This document shows, piece by piece, positions 1 to 8,578 of a stretch of DNA of 64,000 nt. This DNA is from Fontivita pretiosa. Its GTDB lineage: Bacteria > Planctomycetota > Phycisphaerae > Tepidisphaerales > Tepidisphaeraceae. A program made the position numbers and the translations under genes. Within the stretch, counting starts at the first letter, position 1, and every line of letters begins with the position of its first letter. The DNA lies in contig NZ_CP191258.1 in assembly GCF_050410795.1 (NCBI RefSeq), forward strand, positions 5,456,001 to 5,520,000. The letters are read 5' to 3'. The notes below the pieces were generated by a model. The model was not told where the DNA came from, ran no database searches, and worked only from the letters and a program-made list of their open reading frames with translations.

Positions 1-713
1 TGATTACCCAGTTCGTTGCCTCGGGCAAAGATGTGCTGTTCGTCGGCACCAAGCGACAGGCGCGACACGCGATCGAAGAAGAGGCCAAGCGCTGCGGCAT
101 GCACTATGTCTCGCAGCGTTGGCTGGGCGGAACCCTGACCAACTTCCGCACCATCCGCGCACGACTGAATCGCCTGGAAGAGCTGGAAAAACTCTGGGAG
201 ACCGGGCAGATCGAAACCTACTCCAAGAAGATGAAGGCCACCCTCAGCCGCGAGCGCGACAAGATCAAGGCCAACCTCGAGGGCATCCGTCGCATGGAGC
301 GCATTCCCGGCGTTATGTTCGTTGTGGATCCGCGCCGCGAGCATATCGCCGTCAAGGAGGCCAAAAAGCTGGGCGTCACGACGATCGCCCTGATCGACAC
401 CGACGGCGATCCCGACCTGATCGACCTTCCCATCCCCGGCAACGACGACGCCATGCGGGCCATCGAACTGATCGTTCATGAGCTGGCCGACGCCGTGATC
501 GAAGGCAAGCAGACCCGCCCGGAGAAAGGCGCGGAGGACCAGGCGCAGCAGCCGCGTCGTCGCAGTGTCCGCAGCCAGTTCCGTGCCGAAGAACAGCCCG
601 AGCCACAGCAGCCCCAGCCGCAACAGCCCGTCGCCGCCACCACCCCCGCGCCGCCCGAGCAGCCACCGGTCGAGCCGGCGCCTGCCGAGTCTTACGTAGC
701 TCAATCCGTCTGA
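1..713 (+). CDS. rpsB: 30S ribosomal protein S2, 5' end outside window
   Basis: Small-subunit ribosomal protein S2. The reading frame is open from base 3 and enters in the middle of the conserved S2 segment ITQFVASGKDVLFVGTKRQA, so the N-terminus lies upstream of the window. Further S2 landmarks are YVSQRWLGGTLTNF, GVMFVVDPRREHIAVKEA and IALIDTDGDPDLIDLPIPGN. After the S2 fold ends near ELADAVIEGK there is a tail of about 65 residues rich in Pro, Gln and Ala, which is longer than typical S2 and probably disordered. tsf, the usual neighbour of rpsB, does not follow; the next gene is a receiver protein. Identity is secure; the function of the tail is unknown. Confidence 0.96.
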   Translation, partial: ITQFVASGKDVLFVGTKRQARHAIEEEAKRCGMHYVSQRWLGGTLTNFRTIRARLNRLEELEKLWETGQIETYSKKMKATLSRERDKIKANLEGIRRMERIPGVMFVVDPRREHIAVKEAKKLGVTTIALIDTDGDPDLIDLPIPGNDDAMRAIELIVHELADAVIEGKQTRPEKGAEDQAQQPRRRSVRSQFRAEEQPEPQQPQPQQPVAATTPAPPEQPPVEPAPAESYVAQSV

Positions 714-866
714 GTCGCACTCCCGCCTGCACCGCCCGCGAATCGCCAGACTTCAAAGCCTGGCTCGTCACGGTGCGCGCCTGCGATCAGACCGCCCCAA
801 CCGTCCTGGTGGCCGCCTGAAGGATTCCCCAAAATTCCCCGTTGACGAATTTGTAACAGTTCCGCC

Positions 867-1379
867 ATGATCATTGCATCATCTTGCGGAGCATCGCGTG
901 TGATACTGGTTGTGGATGACTTCCCCGACGGCGCCGAGGCCATGTGCAGGATCCTGCGCATCACCGGCTATCCGTGTCAATGGGCCTCCAGCGGCCAGGA
1001 AGCACTGGCCAAGATTCGCGCTCACCCGCCCGAGCAGCCGCTCCTGGTTGTGCTCGATGAGATGATGCCCGAGATGAGCGGCATCGAGGTTCTACGTCAG
1101 ATCCGCGCCGATCCCCGGATCGCCAACACCACCGTCGTCTTCCACAGCGCCGGCTTTGATCTGGCCAAGAGAGACGAGGCGATGACGCTCGGGGCGGCGG
1201 CGTGGCTGCTGAAGGGCGGCAGCGGCGCGACCGACGTGGCCCGAGTCATTGAAACCATTGGGGACTGGTATCAGCGCGTCGGCGGCGTCCCGGAACGCTC
1301 GCAGCCGTGGCCCGACGCCCAGCCATCGCCACAGGATCGCTCCGTCAACGACCGCGACCCGCATCCGCCCTGTCCATAG
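867..1379 (+). CDS. Stand-alone response regulator receiver protein
   Basis: A 170-residue CheY-like receiver with no output domain. Canonical residues are visible: acidic pair D17-D18 in LVVDDFPDGAE, phospho-acceptor D64 in VVLDEMMPEMSG, S94 in VVFHSAG in place of the usual Thr/Ser, and K116 in WLLKGG. The last 40 residues are Pro/Arg-rich without recognisable fold. No histidine kinase is adjacent, so its partner is unknown. ATG at 867 is taken as the start; a GTG at 900 would also give a complete receiver fold and begin closer to the family's usual N-terminus. Confidence 0.85.
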   Translation: MIIASSCGASRVILVVDDFPDGAEAMCRILRITGYPCQWASSGQEALAKIRAHPPEQPLLVVLDEMMPEMSGIEVLRQIRADPRIANTTVVFHSAGFDLAKRDEAMTLGAAAWLLKGGSGATDVARVIETIGDWYQRVGGVPERSQPWPDAQPSPQDRSVNDRDPHPPCP

Positions 1380-1671
1380 GCCGCGGGATGCCCTTCGCCC
1401 ATTTCCGGCGGCGCGGATCGCCACGCCGATGGCCGCCCGCTTTGCCCCTGCCGGTGACGCGCGCTGACCCCCGTCCGCTCTCGGGCAGCCAGATTCCAGG
1501 CTCACACCACTGGACACTTGGTACAATGCCCCTATCGGCTTTGGCCGTCGGGCGATGCCGGGCGCGATCTGCCGGTCACCCCAGGGGGCCTATCTGGGGC
1601 GGTGCCTCAACTCAACGGTGATATCGTGCGTCATCATCCATCCCTCATCCGGTTTCACCCTGGAGGCAGTC

Positions 1672-4600
1672 ATGAAACGCATCTCTCGATGCTCTCGAAC
1701 GGGTCGCGCCCCCGGCGCGATCGTGGCGGCGGCGATCGGGCTGAGCGCCGCGAACCTCGGCTATGCTCAGGTTAGCGGATCGTGGATAAGTCTCTCCGGC
1801 GGCAGTTGGAGCGTCGGCGCCAACTGGTCCAGCAACCCCGCCTATCCCGACAGCGGCGGCGTCGCAACGATCGGCGTGGGCAGTGTGCTCATTCGTCTGG
1901 ATACCCATGCGACGCTGGCGCAATTGAACTTCCAGGCGGCGCGGGGCACGTCCATACGCCCTTCGCTCAGCGGCGCCAGAATCACCCTCACGGGCGCGGG
2001 TGTTATTGACACCGCCTTTGCGTTCCCGGCAAGCGGTGCAGGTTCAACCATCAGCGCGTCGATCGACGGATCGGTCGGTCTGACCAAGACCGGGCCGGGC
2101 CTGCTGGTGCTCGATGGCGCGAATACCTACACCGGAGGCACCTGCGTCAAAGCGGGGATTCTCGCCGCCAGCGATGCCGCCCTGGGCGCCGCCAGCGGCA
2201 GCGTCGTGCTTGATGGCGGAGCACTCACCCATGTCGGATCCAGCAACCTCATCACGCGCAATGTGATGGTCAGTCCTTCCGGCGGGGGTTTGTTTCAAGC
2301 CCGCAGCTTCACCGACTTGCGTTTTGCTGGCGTGCTCAGTGGCGCCGGTCCCTTTTCGTTTCTGGGCAACGGATCGCTGTACCTGTCGGCCGACAGCCCG
2401 TTCAGAGGAACGTTTCGCGCCGCCAGTGGCGCAGCGGCGATCTACCTTCGGGAAAACGCGGCCCTTCGCTCCGTGCCCGCGTTCGAGCTTGGGGGCATGC
2501 TGTCGCTGGACAACCGCTTCACTGCCAAATCAGACCGCATCGGCGATTCGGCGAACATCGTGCTCAACGGCGGCGCCCTGGAGCTTCGGGGCAGCCAAAC
2601 GCTGACCGAGCGCGTTGGTGCGATCACGCTCGGGCGCGGCGTCAATTACCTGACTGGCTCTTCGGCCGCTACCCTGGCCGCCTCAGCACTGGTTCGGCAG
2701 AACCGATCGGTTGCGGTTTTCTCATTGTTGCCCATAACGCTGGACACTCCGCCGGCGCTGGTCGGTGGCGGCGGGCCAGCGGGATCGCCCGAGGTCAGCA
2801 TCGTCCCCTGGGCGTTCGCCGGACCGAGTTCCAGCTCCGCCGGGTTGGTCACGTACGACGCCGGTGGTTTGCGGGCGCTCGGGTCCAGCGAATATCTTTG
2901 GAGCATCCCCGCCGGCAGCATCACCACCGCCAACGTCGCGCTCAAGTCTGCGACCTTCACGCTGACGGCGCCCGCAACTGTCAACGCCCTGACGCTTGCC
3001 GCCTCTACAATCAGCCTCCTGGGTTCCTCGACGATCACGATCACCAGCGGCGTGATTCTCAACAACGGTAGATCCAACACGATCGCCACTCCGATCGACT
3101 TTGGCTCGGCCGAGGGGTTGATTCATGTCCACGATGGCACGCTGACGCTGAGCGGTACCCTCTCCGGCAGAAACGGCCTGACGGTATCCCAGCGCGCATC
3201 CAGCTCCCCTTCCCATGTCGTGCTCTGCGGCGTCAACACCTACAGCGGAAGCACAACGCTCAACGGTGGCTCGATCTGGTTCGGGGGTAGCGTCCTGCCC
3301 AACACGCCCGGGCCATTCGGCAGCGACAGCAGCCCCATCGTCCTGAACGAGTCGGCGGTCCTGTACAACACGAGCCTGTACACCGCAAGCACGGCCACAT
3401 CCATCTTCGCCCGCGATCTGATCGTTCGCAGCGATCTCGATCCGTTCACGCCGCGTCACCCGAGCATCTCAGGCAGCAGCACGGCCGTCAGCGGCAACGT
3501 GCTGCTGGAAGGCGTCCTCGGCGCCGACGGGACGACGTTCACCGGCACGATCTTCGGCCCAGGCGCGATCCGGACGGGATCGGCCACGTTCACCGGAACC
3601 AACACCTTCACCGGTGGGATCTGGAACACGGGCATTGTTTTCGTGGGCAGCGACAGGGCGCTGGGGACCGGAACCGTCGTGTGCTCATCGATGTCCGACA
3701 GCGGCTTCTTCCCCGCGGCAACGCTCACTGCGGTGGGCGGGGCGCGCACTCTGACCAACCCGTTCGTCATCGGCGCCCTGGTGTTCAGCGGAAGCTTCTC
3801 GACGACGCTGGCCGGGCCGGTCAAGCTCAACGGCGGGCCGACCGCCGTGCGCGTGAGCGGTGCGGAGGCAACGATCAGCGGGCCGATCTCCGACGGAATG
3901 CTGCTGCACAGCGGCGGACACCTTACGCTCAGTGGCTACAACTCCCAGTACGCGACCTCGATCAACCAGAACGGCACGCTGACGGTTGCGTCAAGCTTTG
4001 GTCTGGGCGGGGCCGGCGGCACGATGCCCCTGCTTACGTCGGTCGGCACGCTGGGAGCGCTGGAACTGACCGGCGGCATCGCGATTCCGGCGCATCGCCT
4101 GGAGATCGCATCGTCCGGATCGATCGGATTGCGCAGCATTGCCGGCAACAACATCTGGTCCGGCGACGTGGTGCGCACGCTCAACCCGCTGCGCATCGGC
4201 GTCGATGCAGACAGTCTGCGCATTGGGGGTGAATTGGATCTGAACAACGGCCCGTTGATCAAGCTTGGCGCCGGGACGCTGGAGGTGGGCCACCTGCGTA
4301 CCGTCGGCACGATCAGCATCGACACCGGCACGATCCGCATCCGCCCGAACGGAACCGACGCGGGCGTGAGCAAGGTCGCCGCACTGTCGATCGCCGGCGG
4401 AGCGAATCCGATCGCCCGGCTCGACGTGACCAACAACGATCTGATTGTCGATTACACGGGTGACTCGCCGCTGGCAACGATCAGGGCCCAGATCGCATCT
4501 GCACATGCCGGTGGCGCCTGGAATGGCGAGGGAATCACCAGTTCGCTGGCGGATGCGACGACGCACGCACTGGGGCTGGCCACATCGGCAGATCTGTTCG

Positions 4601-5022
4601 GCGATTTCCCCGCGACTTTCAGCGGCCAAAGCGTCGATTCCACCGCCGCGCTGGTCAAGTTCACGTATTATGGCGACGCGGACCTGAGCGGCGCGATCGA
4701 CGCCACCGATTACAGCCTCATCGACAACGGTTACGTCAACAACCTGCCTGGCTGGATCAATGGCGACTTCGACTACTCCGGGGCGATCGATGCGACGGAC
4801 TATGCCCTGATCGACCACGCCTACGTGAACCAGAGCGGCGTGCCGGCGGGCGCGACCATCGCCAAGCACGCCAGGATCTTCGGCGGGGCATACCTGAGGG
4901 CGCTGGCGGCGCTGCAAGCGGGAGTGATCCCTGAACCGGGGATGTGCCACGCAGGCGCGCTGGGGATCGTTGGCGTTCTGGTGCGCCGCGGCCGGCGTGA
5001 ACGGATACGGGCGTGCTCGTGA
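1672..5022 (+). CDS. Giant exported PEP-CTERM protein with strand repeats and dockerin-like tail
   Basis: A 1116-residue surface or exported protein. ATG 1672 is chosen because it is preceded by a good ribosome-binding site (GGAGG) and begins a signal peptide ending near LGYAQ; the frame is open further upstream but reads no signal. The body is Gly/Ser/Thr-rich with autotransporter-type strand repeats such as GLTKTGPGLLVLDGANTYTG and later TFTGTNTFTGG. Near the C-terminus are two Ca-binding-type dockerin-like repeats, DADLSGAIDATDYSLID and DFDYSGAIDATDYALID, then a short PEP-CTERM anchor: VIPEPG, a hydrophobic stretch, and an Arg-rich end. By analogy it is sorted and anchored by exosortase; no exosortase is in the window. 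The substrate or partner is unknown. Confidence 0.85.
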   Translation: MKRISRCSRTGRAPGAIVAAAIGLSAANLGYAQVSGSWISLSGGSWSVGANWSSNPAYPDSGGVATIGVGSVLIRLDTHATLAQLNFQAARGTSIRPSLSGARITLTGAGVIDTAFAFPASGAGSTISASIDGSVGLTKTGPGLLVLDGANTYTGGTCVKAGILAASDAALGAASGSVVLDGGALTHVGSSNLITRNVMVSPSGGGLFQARSFTDLRFAGVLSGAGPFSFLGNGSLYLSADSPFRGTFRAASGAAAIYLRENAALRSVPAFELGGMLSLDNRFTAKSDRIGDSANIVLNGGALELRGSQTLTERVGAITLGRGVNYLTGSSAATLAASALVRQNRSVAVFSLLPITLDTPPALVGGGGPAGSPEVSIVPWAFAGPSSSSAGLVTYDAGGLRALGSSEYLWSIPAGSITTANVALKSATFTLTAPATVNALTLAASTISLLGSSTITITSGVILNNGRSNTIATPIDFGSAEGLIHVHDGTLTLSGTLSGRNGLTVSQRASSSPSHVVLCGVNTYSGSTTLNGGSIWFGGSVLPNTPGPFGSDSSPIVLNESAVLYNTSLYTASTATSIFARDLIVRSDLDPFTPRHPSISGSSTAVSGNVLLEGVLGADGTTFTGTIFGPGAIRTGSATFTGTNTFTGGIWNTGIVFVGSDRALGTGTVVCSSMSDSGFFPAATLTAVGGARTLTNPFVIGALVFSGSFSTTLAGPVKLNGGPTAVRVSGAEATISGPISDGMLLHSGGHLTLSGYNSQYATSINQNGTLTVASSFGLGGAGGTMPLLTSVGTLGALELTGGIAIPAHRLEIASSGSIGLRSIAGNNIWSGDVVRTLNPLRIGVDADSLRIGGELDLNNGPLIKLGAGTLEVGHLRTVGTISIDTGTIRIRPNGTDAGVSKVAALSIAGGANPIARLDVTNNDLIVDYTGDSPLATIRAQIASAHAGGAWNGEGITSSLADATTHALGLATSADLFGDFPATFSGQSVDSTAALVKFTYYGDADLSGAIDATDYSLIDNGYVNNLPGWINGDFDYSGAIDATDYALIDHAYVNQSGVPAGATIAKHARIFGGAYLRALAALQAGVIPEPGMCHAGALGIVGVLVRRGRRERIRACS

Positions 5023-5028
5023 GGCGCG

Positions 5029-6168
5029 TCAGTTCACGGCCTGCGCCGGTGCGGCGTTGCCGTTGCGCGCCAGTGCTGCCAGGGCCGGCGTCTGCTCGAT
5101 GAAGAGCTGAAGATGCGGAAAGGGAATCTCGATCCCCGCCGCATCCAGAGCCTTTTTCGCGCGCTCGATGTACTCATAGCCGATTCTCCGCTCGATCGAT
5201 TCATCCGCGATCCAGAACCGCAGCAGAAGGTCCACGCTGCTGGGACCAAGCGAGCTGACCACAACTTCCGGCGGCGGGTTCTGCACCAGCCGGTCGTCGT
5301 TGCGGGTCAGCCCCAGCAGCACCTCTCGCGCCTTGTCGATCGACGAGCGGTAGCTGATGCCAATCGGGATGTTCACGCGGTTGATCGGGTTGGTGCTGTG
5401 GTTGGAGAACTTGGTGCTGAGCATCTGGGTGTTGGGCACGACGTGATACTCGCCGTCGAGCGTGAGGATGCGCGTCGAGCGGAACGTGACGCGCTTGACC
5501 TGCCCGAACGTGCCATCCACCTCGATCCAGTCGCCGACCTTGAACGGCTTGTCCAGGAAGATCACGATCCCGGCGATGAAGTTGGCCAGCGTCTCCTGCG
5601 CCGCGAAGCCGACCGCCAGGCCGATGATCGACACGCCAGTCAGCATCGCCACGATCGGGATGCCAAGCTGGTTGCATGCGATGACGATGCCAAAGCCCAT
5701 CACCGCCCACTTGATCATCGCGCCAAGCAGGTCGCGGATGGAGGAGTCCACCTCCCCCTTCTTCATGCTGCTCAGCGCCATCTTGCGGATGGCGCGGTAG
5801 AGCAGCCAGAAGACGAACAGGAAGACCATCGTCCCGATGAATCGCGGGATGAACGCCAGAATCGTCACCACAAGATTCTTGATCGTGTCGAACCAGAAGG
5901 CTGGCTGGCGGATGTCGCTCCAGGTCAGGGCCCGTTTGCCCTGCATGATCTCGCCGAGCTGGGTGTTCAGAAGCTGCTGATAAAGCGATTCGGGCGGAGC
6001 CTGCGTCGTGGTCACAACGATCACCGGCTGAGTGGATGGCTGAGTCGTCGCCGTCGAGACTGACACGCCCTCAAGCCGGGCTTGTTGCGGCGGCTCCTGA
6101 GCCAGAGCAGGAACCGCAGCGAGGATGACCGTAAGCACCAATCCGATCGCGCAAATTCGGCGCAGCAT
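5029..6168 (-). CDS. MscS-family mechanosensitive channel
   Basis: Small-conductance mechanosensitive channel of the inner membrane that releases solutes on osmotic downshift. The 379-residue product starts with a signal-like segment ending in PALAQ, then a short extracytoplasmic region and three membrane spans. The pore-lining span and following beta domain are typical: GVSIIGLAVGFAAQETLANF, then DKPFKVGDWIEVDGTFGQV and VPNTQML. The C-terminal alpha/beta domain ends near GIEIPFPHLQLF. It converges on the preceding PEP-CTERM gene with only six bases between stops and diverges from the LolA-like gene across about 160 bases. Confidence 0.93.
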   Translation of the reverse strand: MLRRICAIGLVLTVILAAVPALAQEPPQQARLEGVSVSTATTQPSTQPVIVVTTTQAPPESLYQQLLNTQLGEIMQGKRALTWSDIRQPAFWFDTIKNLVVTILAFIPRFIGTMVFLFVFWLLYRAIRKMALSSMKKGEVDSSIRDLLGAMIKWAVMGFGIVIACNQLGIPIVAMLTGVSIIGLAVGFAAQETLANFIAGIVIFLDKPFKVGDWIEVDGTFGQVKRVTFRSTRILTLDGEYHVVPNTQMLSTKFSNHSTNPINRVNIPIGISYRSSIDKAREVLLGLTRNDDRLVQNPPPEVVVSSLGPSSVDLLLRFWIADESIERRIGYEYIERAKKALDAAGIEIPFPHLQLFIEQTPALAALARNGNAAPAQAVN

Positions 6169-6330
6169 CGTACACCTCGTGATGGCTGAAAACGGGTCTG
6201 ACCGTCAGGTCTGCCCGGAAGATCATCGGCAAACCGTCGTTGATACCGCAGTAGCCCGCGCGATGAAAGCCAGCCTGAGCTAAGATTACGGCGTGTTTCA
6301 GTGGAACCGCGTTACCTGAAGGACCGGATC

Positions 6331-7119
6331 ATGCGAATCCTGATTACCGCCTGTTGTGCCCTGCTGGCATTCAATTGCACCACTGTCTGGACCGCCCCGC
6401 CGCGGGAAGCCGCCGGCCAGGCCGCCGGGCTGTCGCGTGAATCTTCGCTGGATGAGATTCTGGATGCCCTGGACGCGCGCGGAGAAAGTCTCAATGCCTT
6501 CACGGCCGACGTTTCGCTCAGCGAAACCGACCCGGCCACCGGCGACGCCACCATCCGCAGAGGCAAGGTCTGGTTCCAGAACCTTCCGCAGGGCCAGGCA
6601 CGCATTCGCGTCATGTTCGACACGAAGCAGGCCAACAACCGCGTCATCGAGGACAGGATCGAGTATCTGCTCAGCGGGCCGGACCTGATCGACCGAACCT
6701 ATCGCACCAGAACACAGGTTACCCGGCACGTGCTGCGGCCCGGTGAAAAGATGAACCTGCTGAAGCTGGGCGAGGGTCCGTTCCCGCTTCCGATCGGACA
6801 GGACAGGCAGGATGTCCACGAGCAGTTCGAAGTGAAGAAGGTCGCACCGAAGCCCGAAGATCCGCCGGACACATTGCACGTGCAGCTCACGCCCAAACCC
6901 GGCACGCGGCTGGATCGGCGATTCAAGACGATCGACGTGTGGGTCGATCTTCACAACCACATGCCCCGGCGGATCGAGACGCTGGACCGCAACGAATCGA
7001 CCATCCGCGCCACCGAATTGACCAACGTGCAGATCAACCCGCCGATTACCGACGCCGACTTTGCCCTGCCACCGATCGGCCAGGACTGGAGCACGATCGA
7101 GGAAGCGTACAACGAGTAA
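6331..7119 (+). CDS. LolA-like exported protein
   Basis: A 262-residue exported protein resembling the outer-membrane lipoprotein-sorting (LolA) fold found widely in Planctomycetota. ATG 6331 starts a hydrophobic signal segment (MRILITACCALLAF) and has an AAGGA-like site upstream; a GTG at 6301 is in frame but gives no better signal. Visible fold features are SLNAFTADVSLSETD, then alternating strands such as GKVWFQNLPQGQARIRVMFD and IDVWVDLHNHMPRRIETLD, and a C-terminal NVQINPPITDADFALP, typical of this family. It would bind or carry a hydrophobic ligand in the periplasm; the ligand is unknown and no lipoprotein transporter lies nearby. Confidence 0.7.
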   Translation: MRILITACCALLAFNCTTVWTAPPREAAGQAAGLSRESSLDEILDALDARGESLNAFTADVSLSETDPATGDATIRRGKVWFQNLPQGQARIRVMFDTKQANNRVIEDRIEYLLSGPDLIDRTYRTRTQVTRHVLRPGEKMNLLKLGEGPFPLPIGQDRQDVHEQFEVKKVAPKPEDPPDTLHVQLTPKPGTRLDRRFKTIDVWVDLHNHMPRRIETLDRNESTIRATELTNVQINPPITDADFALPPIGQDWSTIEEAYNE

Positions 7120-7205
7120 CGGCGGCAGCAGCGGGATCCGTGCAGAAGACAGAGCCGGCGACCGGCGGGCAGAGCCGGGGAAGTGCACGTGCCTGTGACA
7201 TTAAT

Positions 7206-7241
7206 TTGCACTTGCAAGTGAATTGCATCTTGCGGTATGCT
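7206..7241 (+). promoter_or_regulatory. Candidate promoter with TTGCA-rich palindromic operator
   Basis: A perfect 12-bp palindrome CACTTGCAAGTG lies at 7209-7220, inside a cluster of TTGCA direct copies at 7206, 7212 and 7223 and a TTGCG at 7230. A possible promoter overlaps it: TTGCAA at 7212 and TATGCT at 7236, 18 bases apart. A protein bound to the palindrome would cover the -35 element, as expected for a repressor. A Fur/Zur-type regulator is my inference from the gene content downstream. Transcription from here would begin close to ATG 7250, leaving almost no leader. Confidence 0.45.
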
Positions 7242-7249
7242 GTGGCCGG

Positions 7250-7660
7250 ATGACACGGATGCCCGGCCAGGTTCGCATCGCCTGCGGCTGCGCGGCGATT
7301 GCGCGCGGGCTGTGTCTGCTGGCCGTGTTGCTCCAGCTCGGCTGGCCGGCGGCGATGATGCTGCATCGCCTGGGCGTCCACACCGACGCGGCAGATCACC
7401 CCATCTCCATCCGGACCGCCCGCGTCGGCGAATTGGTTGACCGCCCCGCCGTTTCATCAGGCTCCCCGCACGCTCATGACGAATCGCAGTGTCCGACCTG
7501 TCAGCTCCTGTGCACGGTGCGGGCGGGCAGCCTGCCGGCGATCGCGGCCGCTGCCGTCGTCCCGCCCGTATCCATTCCACGCATCGATCCCACGCGGCGG
7601 CTCGTGTACATCGCGCCGACTCCCTCAGGCAGAAATCCCCGCGCCCCGCCCGCCCCCTGA
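7250..7660 (+). CDS. Small Cys/His protein, DUF2946-like
   Basis: A 136-residue protein with one hydrophobic N-terminal segment (ARGLCLLAVLLQLGWPAAMML) and a Cys/His motif HAHDESQCPTCQLLC, which resembles DUF2946-type proteins that are often linked to metal metabolism. The rest is Pro/Ala/Arg-rich. Starts at ATG 7250 or ATG 7259; an in-frame TTG at 7223 lies inside the candidate operator and is unlikely. It precedes the pseudopilin by 115 bases and may be the first gene of a unit with it. The motif is real; the metal link is inference. Confidence 0.55.
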   Translation: MTRMPGQVRIACGCAAIARGLCLLAVLLQLGWPAAMMLHRLGVHTDAADHPISIRTARVGELVDRPAVSSGSPHAHDESQCPTCQLLCTVRAGSLPAIAAAAVVPPVSIPRIDPTRRLVYIAPTPSGRNPRAPPAP

Positions 7661-7775
7661 ATCACATCCCCGTCCGCGCCTGCTCCGCTTCCGACGTGTG
7701 CGCTGCCGCTCCGCGCGGACATTCCGCCGCCGGCTTCATCGCGGCAGTCGGCTCACCACCTGAGGAGTTGAAGTC

Positions 7776-8507
7776 ATGCCCAGGCACCTGCGCCCGCGTG
7801 CACGCGCCGATGCGTTCACGCTTGTCGAATTGCTCGTGGTCATCGGCATCATCGTGATTCTGATCAGCATCCTGCTGCCGACTCTGGCCAGGGCGCGCCG
7901 TTCCGCTGCCGCCGCCAAGTGCCTCTCCAACCTTCGCAACATGCAGCTCGCCCACTGGATGTACATCGGCGAGAACCGCGGGTATCTGATTCAGGCGGGC
8001 TTTGGGCACGGCGGGCACGCGCTCAACGAGCAGGCGGGCTGGTTCAATACTCTCCAGCGCTATTACCAGAGCAGGCTGCTGGTCCGCTGCCCGGCCGACA
8101 ACAGCACGCTCTGGCAACGGCCGCTGACTCCCGGCGGGGCGCTGCGACGCTCCAGCTACGGCATCAACAACTTTCTGGATCGCGAGCTGATCCCCTGGGG
8201 TGGACCTTACGTGAAGATCAGCCAGATTCGCCGGCCCGCGGCGACCGTGCACTTCCTCGAATTGGCCCACGAAGGGGAATTTGCCGTCGCCGATCACCCA
8301 CACGTCGAAAGCTGGACCGGCTTGAACGTGCCGGCCATCGCCTCGACCCAGATCCAGATCAACGCGCATGGACCCAGCACCACGCGCCGATCATGGAAGT
8401 CGCTGGCCAACTACGGCTTCCTCGACGGCCACGCCGAAACGCTGCCGCTGAGCGATGTGTTCCGAGATTTCGCCCGCAACCGCTTCGACCCGGCGGTGGC
8501 GCAGTAA
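7776..8507 (+). CDS. Pseudopilin-type exported protein (H-X9-DG family)
   Basis: A 243-residue protein with a type II/IV prepilin leader: a basic N-terminus, then AFTLVELLVVIGIIVILIS, with processing expected before Phe and the conserved Glu at +5. The C-terminal part has the family's closing motif, ANYGFLDGHAETLP. It also carries histidines in FGHGGHALNEQ. A strong site (GAGGAG) precedes ATG 7776. Such proteins are numerous in Planctomycetota, and most have no known role in pilus assembly. It sits between the small Cys/His protein and a PEP-CTERM protein in the same orientation, so a shared export-related job is plausible. Confidence 0.85.
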   Translation: MPRHLRPRARADAFTLVELLVVIGIIVILISILLPTLARARRSAAAAKCLSNLRNMQLAHWMYIGENRGYLIQAGFGHGGHALNEQAGWFNTLQRYYQSRLLVRCPADNSTLWQRPLTPGGALRRSSYGINNFLDRELIPWGGPYVKISQIRRPAATVHFLELAHEGEFAVADHPHVESWTGLNVPAIASTQIQINAHGPSTTRRSWKSLANYGFLDGHAETLPLSDVFRDFARNRFDPAVAQ

Positions 8508-8578
8508 ATCGTCGGTAGAACTTCGCACCGTTTCGTGTCCTTCGCAGTCAAGTTCCAGAACAGCAGGAGGCCAACATC

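Noticed and set aside
1555..1671. N-terminal extension of the giant PEP-CTERM protein
   Set aside because: The upstream codons do not give a signal peptide, whereas ATG 1672 has GGAGG upstream and starts a good one.
7206..7234. TTGCA copies as a CRISPR-like or tandem repeat array
   Set aside because: The units are five bases long with uneven spacing and no spacers; a regulatory site is the better reading.
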